Shown here in pieces: positions 10,150 through 17,469 of a stretch of 64,000 bases of DNA. Made by a program: the position numbers and the translations under genes. The notes below the pieces were generated by a model. It saw nothing but the letters and a program-made list of their open reading frames with translations, had not been told where the DNA came from and made no database searches. Positions within the stretch are counted from its first letter, which is position 1; the number at the start of each line of letters is the position of its first letter. Origin of the DNA: Leifsonia shinshuensis (GTDB lineage Bacteria; Actinomycetota; Actinomycetes; Actinomycetales; Microbacteriaceae). The stretch lies in assembly GCF_013410375.1 (NCBI RefSeq), contig NZ_JACCFL010000001.1, positions 1,116,001 to 1,180,000 on the forward strand, read 5' to 3'.

Positions 10150-11404
10150 CCCGAGCGTCTCTCGCGACCGCGAGCCGCGACCGCACCTTCAGCACGGAGG
10201 CCGCCGGGCCGTGTTCCGGGATCGCGCCGAGCGCGAACTCCTGGACGACGCCGGGCTGGAACACCAGGCATTCGGTCGACCCGCCGAACTGGAAGCAGCC
10301 GAGGTCGTCGCCCTTCGCCACGTGGCGTCCCGGGACGATGTCGTCGCCGATCACGCACGACGAGACCTCCACCATGCCCACCGGGACCACCGCGACCAGG
10401 CCGATCGCCGGGTTGTCGGCCTGGATGAGGATGATCGCCCGGGCGGCCACGTGGGCGAGGTAGCCCTGCGATGCCATCGCCTCCACCGCCTCGGCGCCCT
10501 CCGAGTCCGCTTCCGAGAAGTACGTGCCGGGCTGGACGTAGGCGCGGACGATCGTCCCGGCGACGGGGCTGTGCCAGCGGTGGTAGTTCAGGGCGCTGAG
10601 GAAGCCCTGGTAGACCGTGCCGCCGACGAACCGGTCCACCGCCTCGTCGTTCGCGAGCAGGTCCTGCAGCGAGTACGGCTGGCTCTTGATCCAGAACTCG
10701 CTGTGCCGGGCGACGTCCCGGCTGATCCGGTACGGGGTGGACTCGCAGGCGCTGACGATCACCGCGTCGTCGTCGGGGTCGGCGACCGGCCGCGCGCCCT
10801 CCTTCAGCCGGCGGGTGAAGAAGTCGTTCCAGGAGGTGAAGCCCCAGTGCGGGTCGGCGGGGTCGTGCTCGAACTGATCGATGCCGACCACCTCCCGCGC
10901 CGTCTCCGACATCCAGCCCTCGGGGGAGTCGTTGAGCACGTACAGGGAGTCCGGGCTGTCCAGGAAGGCGGCCCAGGCGTCGAGGATCCGCTTCAGGATG
11001 GCGTTGACGCGGGGGTCGCGGTACGCCGCCATCCCCGCGGTGGTGCCCATCGTCCAGTCCAGGATGCCGGTGAGCGGCGTCGTCACCATCGCCCCCTCGC
11101 TGAACTCGGGGGCGCTCGCCAGCACGTCGTCGATGAGCCGGAGCAGCTGGCTCACGCTCTCGATGTGCCGCGAGCTGTACTGCCGGGTCTTCGGCACCTC
11201 CTCGATCATCCGGGTGACGTACATCCGCACGATCGCGTCGGAGTCGATGAGGTCGGCGAACTCCTGGATCACCGGGTGGCGGAACGGCGCGGTGTCGTCG
11301 TCGCCGAGCCGGTCGACCCGGCCGTCCAGCCAGGCCTCCAGCTCGTCCTGGTCCTGCGGCAGCCAGCCGCCGCGTCGCTTCAGGTCAGCGGGCTCGTCGG
11401 TCAT
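10142..11404 (-). CDS. Phosphatidylserine decarboxylase-related protein (PsiD-like)
   Basis: 420 residues, ATG at 11404. The N-terminal about 170 residues form the extra domain found in PsiD/PSD-related decarboxylases; the C-terminal half has FTSWNDFFTRRLKEGARPV, YHRWHSPVAGTI and FQFGGSTECLVF. GGST carries the Ser that in this family is converted by self-cleavage to the pyruvoyl cofactor. Classic phosphatidylserine decarboxylases are shorter and membrane-bound; this longer form with no transmembrane segment resembles enzymes acting on soluble aromatic amino acids (tryptophan decarboxylase PsiD) or of unknown substrate. The neighbouring small acidic gene is on the same strand just upstream. 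Confidence 0.85.
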   Translation of the reverse strand: MTDEPADLKRRGGWLPQDQDELEAWLDGRVDRLGDDDTAPFRHPVIQEFADLIDSDAIVRMYVTRMIEEVPKTRQYSSRHIESVSQLLRLIDDVLASAPEFSEGAMVTTPLTGILDWTMGTTAGMAAYRDPRVNAILKRILDAWAAFLDSPDSLYVLNDSPEGWMSETAREVVGIDQFEHDPADPHWGFTSWNDFFTRRLKEGARPVADPDDDAVIVSACESTPYRISRDVARHSEFWIKSQPYSLQDLLANDEAVDRFVGGTVYQGFLSALNYHRWHSPVAGTIVRAYVQPGTYFSEADSEGAEAVEAMASQGYLAHVAARAIILIQADNPAIGLVAVVPVGMVEVSSCVIGDDIVPGRHVAKGDDLGCFQFGGSTECLVFQPGVVQEFALGAIPEHGPAASVLKVRSRLAVARDARAG

Positions 11405-11413
11405 GGCGCCGGC

Positions 11414-11536
11414 TCAGCGGTCGTCCGCGCCGCCGCCCGAGGCGGTGTCGGCGCCGTCGTCCGGGTCCTCGGACTGCGTGCCGGAGCCGTCGGGCAGGTC
11501 GTCCGGGTCGGTGCTGCGGGGATCGCGCTCGGTCAT
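11414..11536 (-). CDS. Small acidic protein, hypothetical
   Basis: 40 residues from ATG at 11536 with GAAGGAG 7 bases upstream, a good ribosome site. The product is almost entirely Asp, Ser, Gly, Thr and Pro and probably disordered; no domain can be assigned. It ends 9 bases before the PsiD-like gene, so it may be a leader gene of that operon. It could also be a fortuitous frame with a good RBS. Confidence 0.5.
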   Translation of the reverse strand: MTERDPRSTDPDDLPDGSGTQSEDPDDGADTASGGGADDR

Positions 11537-11790
11537 CGTCGTTCTCCTTCGTGGGCTGCGATGGCTGACGGCGGTGGGGGGGCCGCCGTCACGCACGCTA
11601 CGCCCAGCAGGGCGCAGGCGAACCGGGTTGCCTGACCGGGGACCGGCGGGTAGCGTGCGGCTTCCGGCGGGGTCGGAGGACCCGCTCGACTAGCTTGTGG
11701 GCTCGCGCGCACCCTCCTATCCTTGCGGGTGTCGCGCACGGTCCATCGAGGCGGCCGGCCTCCCGTGCCGACGGGAGGCTGGTATGTGCG

Positions 11791-12216
11791 ATGGATGACA
11801 TGAGCGGAATGATGTCCATGATGAGCGAGTCGGCCCAGGGGCCGATGGCGGGCATGGACATGGCGATGATGCAGCGATGTATCGAGGCGTGCTCGGCGTG
11901 CGAGCAGGCGTGCACGATGTGCGCCGGCTCGATGTCGATGGAGGGCATGTCCGGGTCGGCGATGTGCATGAGCTGCGCCGAGATGTGCAACACGATGATG
12001 CGCATGATGCTGCGCCCCATGCCGATGAACGACGGCGACATGGCCGCGATGATGGCGATGCTGCAGGCCACGTCGATGATGTGCCGGGCCTGCGCCGACG
12101 ACTGCTCGGCGATGGGCGACAGCGCCTCGGCGACGATGTGCGCTCAGGTCTGCAGGAACTGCGCGGACGCGTGCGACGCGATGATGGCGTCCATGAAGCC
12201 GATGATGGCGTCGTAG
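11791..12216 (+). CDS. Met/Cys-rich four-helix copper-binding protein (DUF326/Csp type)
   Basis: 141 residues, ATG at 11791; GGGAGG is 12 bases upstream. I count 15 Cys, mostly as CxxC or CxxxC pairs spaced along helices (CIEACSACEQACTMC, CMSCAEMC, CRACADDC, CAQVCRNCADAC), and a large number of Met, many as MM pairs. This is the pattern of bacterial copper-storage proteins, where Cys lining a four-helix bundle bind many Cu(I). No Tat signal is visible, suggesting a cytosolic form. The Met-rich N-terminal about 28 residues are additional to the usual core. No copper exporter or regulator gene is adjacent. Confidence 0.8.
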   Translation: MDDMSGMMSMMSESAQGPMAGMDMAMMQRCIEACSACEQACTMCAGSMSMEGMSGSAMCMSCAEMCNTMMRMMLRPMPMNDGDMAAMMAMLQATSMMCRACADDCSAMGDSASATMCAQVCRNCADACDAMMASMKPMMAS

Positions 12217-12231
12217 CCCTGGTGCGCCGGC

Positions 12232-12567
12232 TCAGCCCCGCGCGAGGCTGACATTGAGCAGTTCGTCGCCGGCCGCGAGCACGCCGTAGAGCGTGTGGAC
12301 GGCGACGGGCGCCCCCGGCGCGAGCAGGTCGCGCAGGTCGTCGTAGTGCCAGCACCGGACGCTGCCTCCGTCGAGGTCGGCGAGCTCGACCCAGCCGTCC
12401 GCGTCCACGGAGACGACGAAGAGGTCGGCCCAGTGCGACGGGGTGGCGATCGCGGCCTGGCGCGCGATCGGGTGGAGGGCGTAACCGTCGTCGAACATGT
12501 CCGCGCCCTGCCCGGAGGCGGCCCGGAGCAGGGCGTCCTTCGCGGTGGGGCTGGGCTGACGGGTCAC
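12232..12567 (-). CDS. Hypothetical protein
   Basis: 111 residues from GTG at 12567 with AAGGA six bases upstream; a longer frame to 12648 lacks a better ribosome site. The protein looks soluble, with HPIARQAAIATPSHWADLFVVSVDADGWVELADLDGG in the middle (split here as a likely beta-rich core) and RCWHYDDLRDLLAPG after it. I do not recognise a family. It converges on the copper-protein gene and lies downstream of the racemase gene on the same strand. Confidence 0.7.
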   Translation of the reverse strand: MTRQPSPTAKDALLRAASGQGADMFDDGYALHPIARQAAIATPSHWADLFVVSVDADGWVELADLDGGSVRCWHYDDLRDLLAPGAPVAVHTLYGVLAAGDELLNVSLARG

Positions 12568-12689
12568 GATGTCCTTCTCACGGTCGGTGCGGCCGTGCGC
12601 GGTGCACGACGTTGCAGCGAGTGTAGGCGGGACCGGGGGCGCGGTCACCGGAGGGCGTCACGCGGCGAAACATGACGCACGGGCGGCTC

Positions 12690-13454
12690 TCAGGAACCCG
12701 GCTGACGCCCCGCGTCGAACCCGGCTCCCGCGTCGAACCCGGCTCCGAGCGCGCTGAGCGCGAACGACGCGATGTCGAGGATCGGCGCCGCCGTGTACTG
12801 CGCGATCGTCCGCCGGAACTCCGGCAGCAGCGTGCACTCCAGCACCAGCGCGCCGACCTCGGCCAGCCGGCCGCCCGGAGCGCACTCGCGTTCGAGCACG
12901 GCCTCCACACCGGCGCGCAGGGTGTCGAGGTCCCAGCCGTTGCCGTAGGCGTGGTCGTCGGTCAGGATGCCGTCCCAGCCCGGCTGGTCCTCCAGCCCGA
13001 CGATCGTCAGCCGCGGGGAGAGCGGGTCGGACGCCAGCATCCGGGCGGCGAGCGGCGCGGACACCGTGAGCACGCCGATCCGCCCGCTCGTCAGGGTGGC
13101 GGCGATCGGCAGGAGGTCCAGGCTGCTCGTGAGGGTGTTCGCGGCCGGGAGGCCGGACTGCCGCGCGTAGTAGAAGAACCCGCAGTCGGTGATGATCAGC
13201 GAGCAGTGCGCCAGCCGCTCCCTGGCGCGCCAGAAGGCGTCGATCGCGGCGGGGTCGCCCGCGACCAGCCGCTCCACCCGGGCGCCGCGCGCGACAGCGT
13301 AGGACACCGGGATCCCCGGCCAGCTCGCCGGGTTCTCGAAGAAGCCGACCGGGTTGGCGCTGATCGCGGGCGCGCCCGGCACGACGCAGTCGATGTCGTC
13401 GACCGCGTAGGAGTCGAGGTCGCAGAGGATGACGCCGAGGGTGCGCGCGGTCAT
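12690..13454 (-). CDS. Aspartate/glutamate racemase-family protein
   Basis: 254 residues; the ATG at 13454 overlaps the RidA stop (ATGA). The two catalytic Cys of the family are visible in TDCGFFYYARQ (about residue 92) and ALVLECTLLPEF (about residue 207), each near the positions used for two-base racemisation by Asp/Glu, hydantoin and related racemases. The product is therefore likely an amino-acid or acyl-amino-acid racemase. An in-frame perfect 18-bp tandem duplication at 12710-12745 gives the C-terminal repeat GAGFDA twice. Co-transcription with RidA and proximity to an M20 amidohydrolase suggest catabolism of an unusual amino acid or its N-acyl form. Confidence 0.82.
   Translation of the reverse strand: MTARTLGVILCDLDSYAVDDIDCVVPGAPAISANPVGFFENPASWPGIPVSYAVARGARVERLVAGDPAAIDAFWRARERLAHCSLIITDCGFFYYARQSGLPAANTLTSSLDLLPIAATLTSGRIGVLTVSAPLAARMLASDPLSPRLTIVGLEDQPGWDGILTDDHAYGNGWDLDTLRAGVEAVLERECAPGGRLAEVGALVLECTLLPEFRRTIAQYTAAPILDIASFALSALGAGFDAGAGFDAGRQPGS
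12710..12745 (-). repeat. Perfect 18-bp in-frame tandem duplication
   Basis: CCGCGTCGAACCCGGCTC occurs at 12710-12727 and again at 12728-12745, inside the 3' end of the racemase gene. It adds six residues in frame, as expected for recent slippage or unequal exchange tolerated at a C-terminus. Confidence 0.85.
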
Positions 13455-13915
13455 GCGGTCACCGCGGTGGCGGCCGGGCGCGCGGTGTCCCGCGCGGCGC
13501 TGCCGACGACGGCGACGGCGTTGACCTCCACCCGGATGCCGGGGATGTTCAGCTCCTTGCCGATCAGGATGCCGGTCGCGGTCGGGCCGGGCTTCGGGAA
13601 GTAGCTGAACCGGATGTCGTAGGTGCGCTGCCACTCCTCGACGCTGAGCTCGCCCGAGTAGAACGTGTTGAACTGGACCACGTCGCCCATCGTCCCGCCG
13701 AGGTCCTCGATGACCGCCTGGAGCGACTGCATCACGGCGTGGCACTGGGCCTCGATGTCGCCGGGGTGCCGCACGTTGCCGTGCTCGTCCAGGTCCTCCT
13801 GCCCGCCGACCCAGATCATGTCGCCGACCCGGATGCCGTGGCTGTGGTTGATGGTGAAGTGGCCGGGCACCTGCCAGTGGCCAGGGACCTGTGCGATGAG
13901 TCGTTCGGCGGTCAT
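13451..13915 (-). CDS. RidA family protein (YjgF/YER057c/UK114)
   Basis: 154 residues from ATG at 13915 (GAGGAG upstream). The fold signature includes RVGDMIWVGGQEDLDEHGNV, CHAVMQSLQAVIEDLGGTMGDVVQFNTFY and the C-terminal ILIGKELNIPGIRVEVNAVAVV; the active-site-type Arg precedes VEV. RidA proteins hydrolyse reactive enamine/imine intermediates from pyridoxal enzymes, and paralogues act as deaminases in amino-acid and pyrimidine catabolism. The extended N-terminus (about 25 residues before the core) is slightly longer than archetypal RidA. Coupled by ATGA to the racemase gene, it probably deaminates an imino product of the same pathway. Confidence 0.88.
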   Translation of the reverse strand: MTAERLIAQVPGHWQVPGHFTINHSHGIRVGDMIWVGGQEDLDEHGNVRHPGDIEAQCHAVMQSLQAVIEDLGGTMGDVVQFNTFYSGELSVEEWQRTYDIRFSYFPKPGPTATGILIGKELNIPGIRVEVNAVAVVGSAARDTARPAATAVTA

Positions 13916-14045
13916 GGTGTTCTCCTCGGAAAGCCGGTGATGGGGTTCGATCACCAGTGTGCGAGTCGCCGGGAGCGAGCGCACGGTTCCGAGCGCGGCG
14001 GTCGCTGGTGCTGCCGCCAGGGATCCTTCGGCTGCGCCGCGCCGG

Positions 14046-14993
14046 TCAGTTCCCGGCCGTGGCGGCCGCCTCGATCACGGCCTTCTGCGTCGCCGCCGCC
14101 TGGCGGATCTCGTCCAGCACCGCGCGGACGATCGGCCGGCGTTCGTCCGCCGCCCGCGTCACCGCGAGGACCCGGCGGCCGAGGTGGGGCCGGTCCAGCG
14201 AGTGGATGCTCACCGGGGCGACGCCGCGGTCGATCGAGAGCGGCGGCAGCACCGAGACGCCGCGGCCGCGCGAGATCGACTCGACCAGGAGCAGGAGGTC
14301 CGCGGTGTGCCAGCGCACGTTCGGCTCGAAGCCCTCCGACCGGCACGCGAAGCGCACCGCCTGCCCGCACGCGCCGAGCTCGTCGGGCATCACCCACGCC
14401 TCGTTCTTGAGATCGGCCAGCCGCACCTTCGACGGCATGTCGAAGGTGGGCGGTGCAACCAGCACGAGCGGCTCCCGCAGCAGCTCGGTCGTGTGCAGGT
14501 AGTCGGGGAAGGCCATCGGCACGTTGTCGTAGAGGTCGATGATCGCGACGTCGAGCGCACCGCCGAGCAGCAGCTCGATGCTCTCCGCCGGCTCGATGAC
14601 GTTGACGGTCAGCTCGATGTCGGGGGCGTCGGAGGCCAGGCTCTCGGCGACCGGGAGCAGCACGAAGCGGGCGACCGACGGGATGGCGCCGATGCGCACC
14701 CGGCCGGCCAGCTCGCCGCTGAGCTGGTCCATCTCGGCGCGGGTGGCCTCCAGCAGCCGGAGGATGCGGCGGGCGTGCTCGACCAGGATCTCGCCGGCGC
14801 CGGTGAGGCCGACGCCGCGCGGGGAGCGGTCGAGCAGCTTCACGCCCGCCTCCCGCTCGAGGATGCTGATCTGCTGCGAGACCGCGGAGGAGCTGATGCC
14901 GATCGTCCGCGCCGCCCCGGCCAGCGAGCCCTGCCGCGCGACCTCGCTGAGCAGGCGCAGGCGAGGGACGTCCGGGAGTGGGTTGTCCGTCAT
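14046..14993 (-). CDS. LysR-family transcriptional regulator
   Basis: 315 residues from the ATG at 14993, favoured because GGAAG lies 9 bases upstream; a GTG two codons earlier is possible. The N-terminal winged helix (about 10-68) contains GSLAGAARTIGISSSAVSQQISILE, followed by the effector-binding domain from about residue 95. It is transcribed away from the M20 hydrolase gene at 15089 and towards ridA/racemase, so it likely controls one or both units from the AT-richer interval 15000-15088. Confidence 0.92.
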   Translation of the reverse strand: MTDNPLPDVPRLRLLSEVARQGSLAGAARTIGISSSAVSQQISILEREAGVKLLDRSPRGVGLTGAGEILVEHARRILRLLEATRAEMDQLSGELAGRVRIGAIPSVARFVLLPVAESLASDAPDIELTVNVIEPAESIELLLGGALDVAIIDLYDNVPMAFPDYLHTTELLREPLVLVAPPTFDMPSKVRLADLKNEAWVMPDELGACGQAVRFACRSEGFEPNVRWHTADLLLLVESISRGRGVSVLPPLSIDRGVAPVSIHSLDRPHLGRRVLAVTRAADERRPIVRAVLDEIRQAAATQKAVIEAAATAGN

Positions 14994-15088
14994 GCGCACA
15001 TTCTTCCATGATTAGTTGTACTTAAGACAGTCTACGAGTTATCGTAAGAAAAAGCTTCAACCCTCGCCCCTGAATCGAGTCGACGACG
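14994..15088. promoter_or_regulatory. Divergent LysR/M20 regulatory region
   Basis: This 95-bp interval is clearly AT-richer than its surroundings (15005-15060) and separates a LysR gene from the divergent M20 gene. It contains the dyad AGACAGTCT at 15025-15033 and the spaced CTTA/TAAG pair at 15021-15024 and 15045-15048, of the size expected for LysR dimers. Exact operators are inferred. Confidence 0.5.
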
Positions 15089-16405
15089 ATGTCACCTGAA
15101 CGCTCCCACGCCGACACCCCGGCGGCCGCGGCGCCCCGTACCACCGGCGCCCCCGGCCACGTCCTCCGGGCCGTCGAGCACGCGATCGGCCGGGCCCGGC
15201 CCGACCTGATCGGGCTCAGCCACTGCATCCACGCGACGCCCGAAGTCGGGTTCGAGGAGCACCGCTCGGCCGCCGTCGTGGCCGAGTTCCTCCGCAGGCA
15301 CGGGTTCGCGCCGACCGTCGGCGTGTTCGGGATGCCGACCGCGCTGCGTGTCCAGGCCGGTGCGGGCGGCCCGCGGATCGCGGTGCTCGCCGAGTACGAC
15401 GCGCTGCCCGAGGTCGGCCACGGCTGCGGGCACAACGTCATCTGCGCCGCGGCGGTCGGAGCCTTCCTCGGGGTGAGCGCGCAGCTGGCGGAGCTGGGCG
15501 GCTCCGTCGTGCTGCTCGGGACGCCGGCCGAGGAGAACGGCGCAGGCAAGGAGGTGCTGGAGCGCGCCGGCGCGTTCGACGACATCGACGCCGTCGTCAT
15601 GGTGCACCCGTTCACCGGGCCGGACGAGGTGGCGTCGTTCACCTCCCTCGCCGTGCGCGACGTGGAGGCGACCTTCCACGGCGTCGCGGCGCACGCCTCC
15701 TCCGCTCCCCACGAAGGCCGCAACGCGCTGGACGCCGTCGTCGCGGCGTATCAGGGCGTCGCCGCGCTGCGTCAGCACATCCCGGCCACCGACCGGCTGC
15801 ACGCCATCATCACCAACGGCGGGTCCGCCACCAACGTCGTCCCCGCGACCGCGAGCCTGACCGTCGAAGTGCGCTCGGAGACCCTCGACGGGCTGGTGGA
15901 GCTGTCCGCGCGCGTCCAGAACATCCTCGACGGCGCCGCGCTCGCCTCCGGCACCCGGGTGGAGGTGGGCTGGGATCCGTTCCCGGCCTACCTCCCGGTG
16001 CGCAGCAACGCCGTGCTCGCCGCCCGCTACTTCACCCACCTGTCCGCACGCGGCCGCAGGATCGTGCTCGATCCGCCCGGACTCGTCGGCGGCGGCTGGT
16101 CGACCGACCTCGGCAACGTGAGCCTCCGGCGGCCCTCGATCCACCCCACCGTCAGCATCTCGCCGAAGCCGATCGTCATGCACACCGCGCCGTTCGGCCG
16201 CCAGTCGATCAGCCCGCTCGGCGACGCCGCCGTCATCGACAGCGCGTTCGGGCTCGCGGCGACGATGGCGGACTACCTGGCCGACCCGGCGCTGCGCGAG
16301 GCCGTCGAGCGCGACTTCGCGGCGGCGGGCGGCCGCGTCGACGTGGAGCGGCTGCTCGCCGCTCCGGTCAGCGCGCTCGCCGCGGCGTCCCCCGACGGAA
16401 CCTGA
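15089..16405 (+). CDS. M20-family amidohydrolase
   Basis: 438 residues, ATG at 15089. All canonical M20D motifs are present: VLAEYDALPEVGHGCGHN (metal-binding Cys-Gly-His), GTPAEENGAGK (catalytic and metal Glu), VMVHPF, HGVAAHASSAPHEGRNALDA of the dimerisation/lid domain, and a late HTAPFG His motif. These enzymes hydrolyse N-acyl or aminobenzoyl-type amides. Compared with the copy at the left edge of the window, the metal site is intact. The stop lies 5 bases before the next LysR gene; the divergent LysR gene on the other side is a probable regulator. Confidence 0.9.
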   Translation: MSPERSHADTPAAAAPRTTGAPGHVLRAVEHAIGRARPDLIGLSHCIHATPEVGFEEHRSAAVVAEFLRRHGFAPTVGVFGMPTALRVQAGAGGPRIAVLAEYDALPEVGHGCGHNVICAAAVGAFLGVSAQLAELGGSVVLLGTPAEENGAGKEVLERAGAFDDIDAVVMVHPFTGPDEVASFTSLAVRDVEATFHGVAAHASSAPHEGRNALDAVVAAYQGVAALRQHIPATDRLHAIITNGGSATNVVPATASLTVEVRSETLDGLVELSARVQNILDGAALASGTRVEVGWDPFPAYLPVRSNAVLAARYFTHLSARGRRIVLDPPGLVGGGWSTDLGNVSLRRPSIHPTVSISPKPIVMHTAPFGRQSISPLGDAAVIDSAFGLAATMADYLADPALREAVERDFAAAGGRVDVERLLAAPVSALAAASPDGT

Positions 16406-16410
16406 CGACC

Positions 16411-17397
16411 ATGCTCAACCCGGTCCACCTCCGCACCCTGTCCGTCGTCGTCCGCACCGGCTCGTTCGCGGACGCCGCGCGCCAGATCGGCTACACCGGG
16501 TCCGCGGTCTCGCAGCAGGTCGCGGCGCTGGAGCACAGCCTGCGGGCGACCCTGTTCGAGCGGGACGCGCACAGCATCCGGCCGACGGCGGCGGCGCTCT
16601 TCCTCGCCGAGCGCGCCCACGACATCCTGATGGCGCTCGGCGCGCTGGAGGACGACATGCGGGGCCTCTCCTCCGGAGGCTTCGGCCGGCTCCGCATCGG
16701 CGGCTTCGCGGCGGTGAACGAGCGGCTGCTGCCGTGCAGCCTGGCGGACTACCGCCGGTCGCACCCGAACGTCGACCTCGCCCTGGACGAGGGCGAGCCG
16801 GACGAGCTCGTGGCCAAGCTGCGCGACGCGCTGCTGGAGGTGGCGGTCGTCTACGAGTACGACCTGGTGCCGCAACGCTGGCCCTCCGCCGCGACGGCGA
16901 CACCGCTGCTGGACGAGGAGCTCTTCCTGATGGTGCCGGACGGGCACGCCCTCGCCGGGGCCGGGACCGTCGCGATCGAGGACCTGGCCGCCGAGACCTG
17001 GGTCTCCACGCGCGAGGGCTCGGCCGGCGACAACTGCCTGGTGCGCCTGTGCGGGGGAGCGGGATTCGACCCGCTCGTCGCGATGCGCGGCGCCCGCGCG
17101 GACTCGGTGCGCGGGATGGTCCAGGCGGGCATCGGCATCGCCCTCGTGCCGGCGCTGTCGGCGCTGCCGGGGGACGGTACGCGGCTGCTGACCCTCGAGC
17201 CGGGCCTGCGCCGGCACGTGCTGGCGCTGCACCGGGCGGAGCACGAGAGCGCGCTCGCCGCGGAAGCGGTGGCGGCGCTCGCGGAGACGGTGCGCGGGCT
17301 GGTCGACGAGCGGGCCGGACTGTCCGCGCCGGGCGCCCAGCGCCGCCGCGTCGCGGAGGTCGAGTACCTCGCGCAGCGCGTCGCGGCGGCGGGCTGA
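16411..17397 (+). CDS. LysR-family transcriptional regulator
   Basis: 328 residues, ATG at 16411. The helix-turn-helix is in GSFADAARQIGYTGSAVSQQVAALE (about residues 17-41), with the substrate domain from about residue 85 to 300 and an Ala/Arg-rich tail. It follows the M20 gene by 5 bases, so it is co-transcribed with a likely target gene. It is the second LysR gene within 2.4 kb, suggesting dual control of the hydrolase module. Confidence 0.9.
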   Translation: MLNPVHLRTLSVVVRTGSFADAARQIGYTGSAVSQQVAALEHSLRATLFERDAHSIRPTAAALFLAERAHDILMALGALEDDMRGLSSGGFGRLRIGGFAAVNERLLPCSLADYRRSHPNVDLALDEGEPDELVAKLRDALLEVAVVYEYDLVPQRWPSAATATPLLDEELFLMVPDGHALAGAGTVAIEDLAAETWVSTREGSAGDNCLVRLCGGAGFDPLVAMRGARADSVRGMVQAGIGIALVPALSALPGDGTRLLTLEPGLRRHVLALHRAEHESALAAEAVAALAETVRGLVDERAGLSAPGAQRRRVAEVEYLAQRVAAAG

Positions 17398-17404
17398 CCC
17401 ACGC

Positions 17405-17461
17405 ACATTCGTGCCGAATGTCGACTCTCGGCTCGCGAAAGGCGACATTCGGCACGAATGT
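17405..17461. terminator. 19-bp perfect inverted repeat between convergent genes
   Basis: The arm ACATTCGTGCCGAATGTCG (17405-17423) is exactly reverse-complemented at 17443-17461, with a 19-base loop. Each arm itself contains the small dyad ATTCGTGCCGAAT. It sits between the stops of the LysR gene (+) and the DUF6421-type gene (-), so a bidirectional terminator is the simplest role, but there is no T-tract on either side. A dispersed intergenic palindromic element is the alternative. Confidence 0.75.
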
Positions 17462-17469
17462 TCCAGGGA

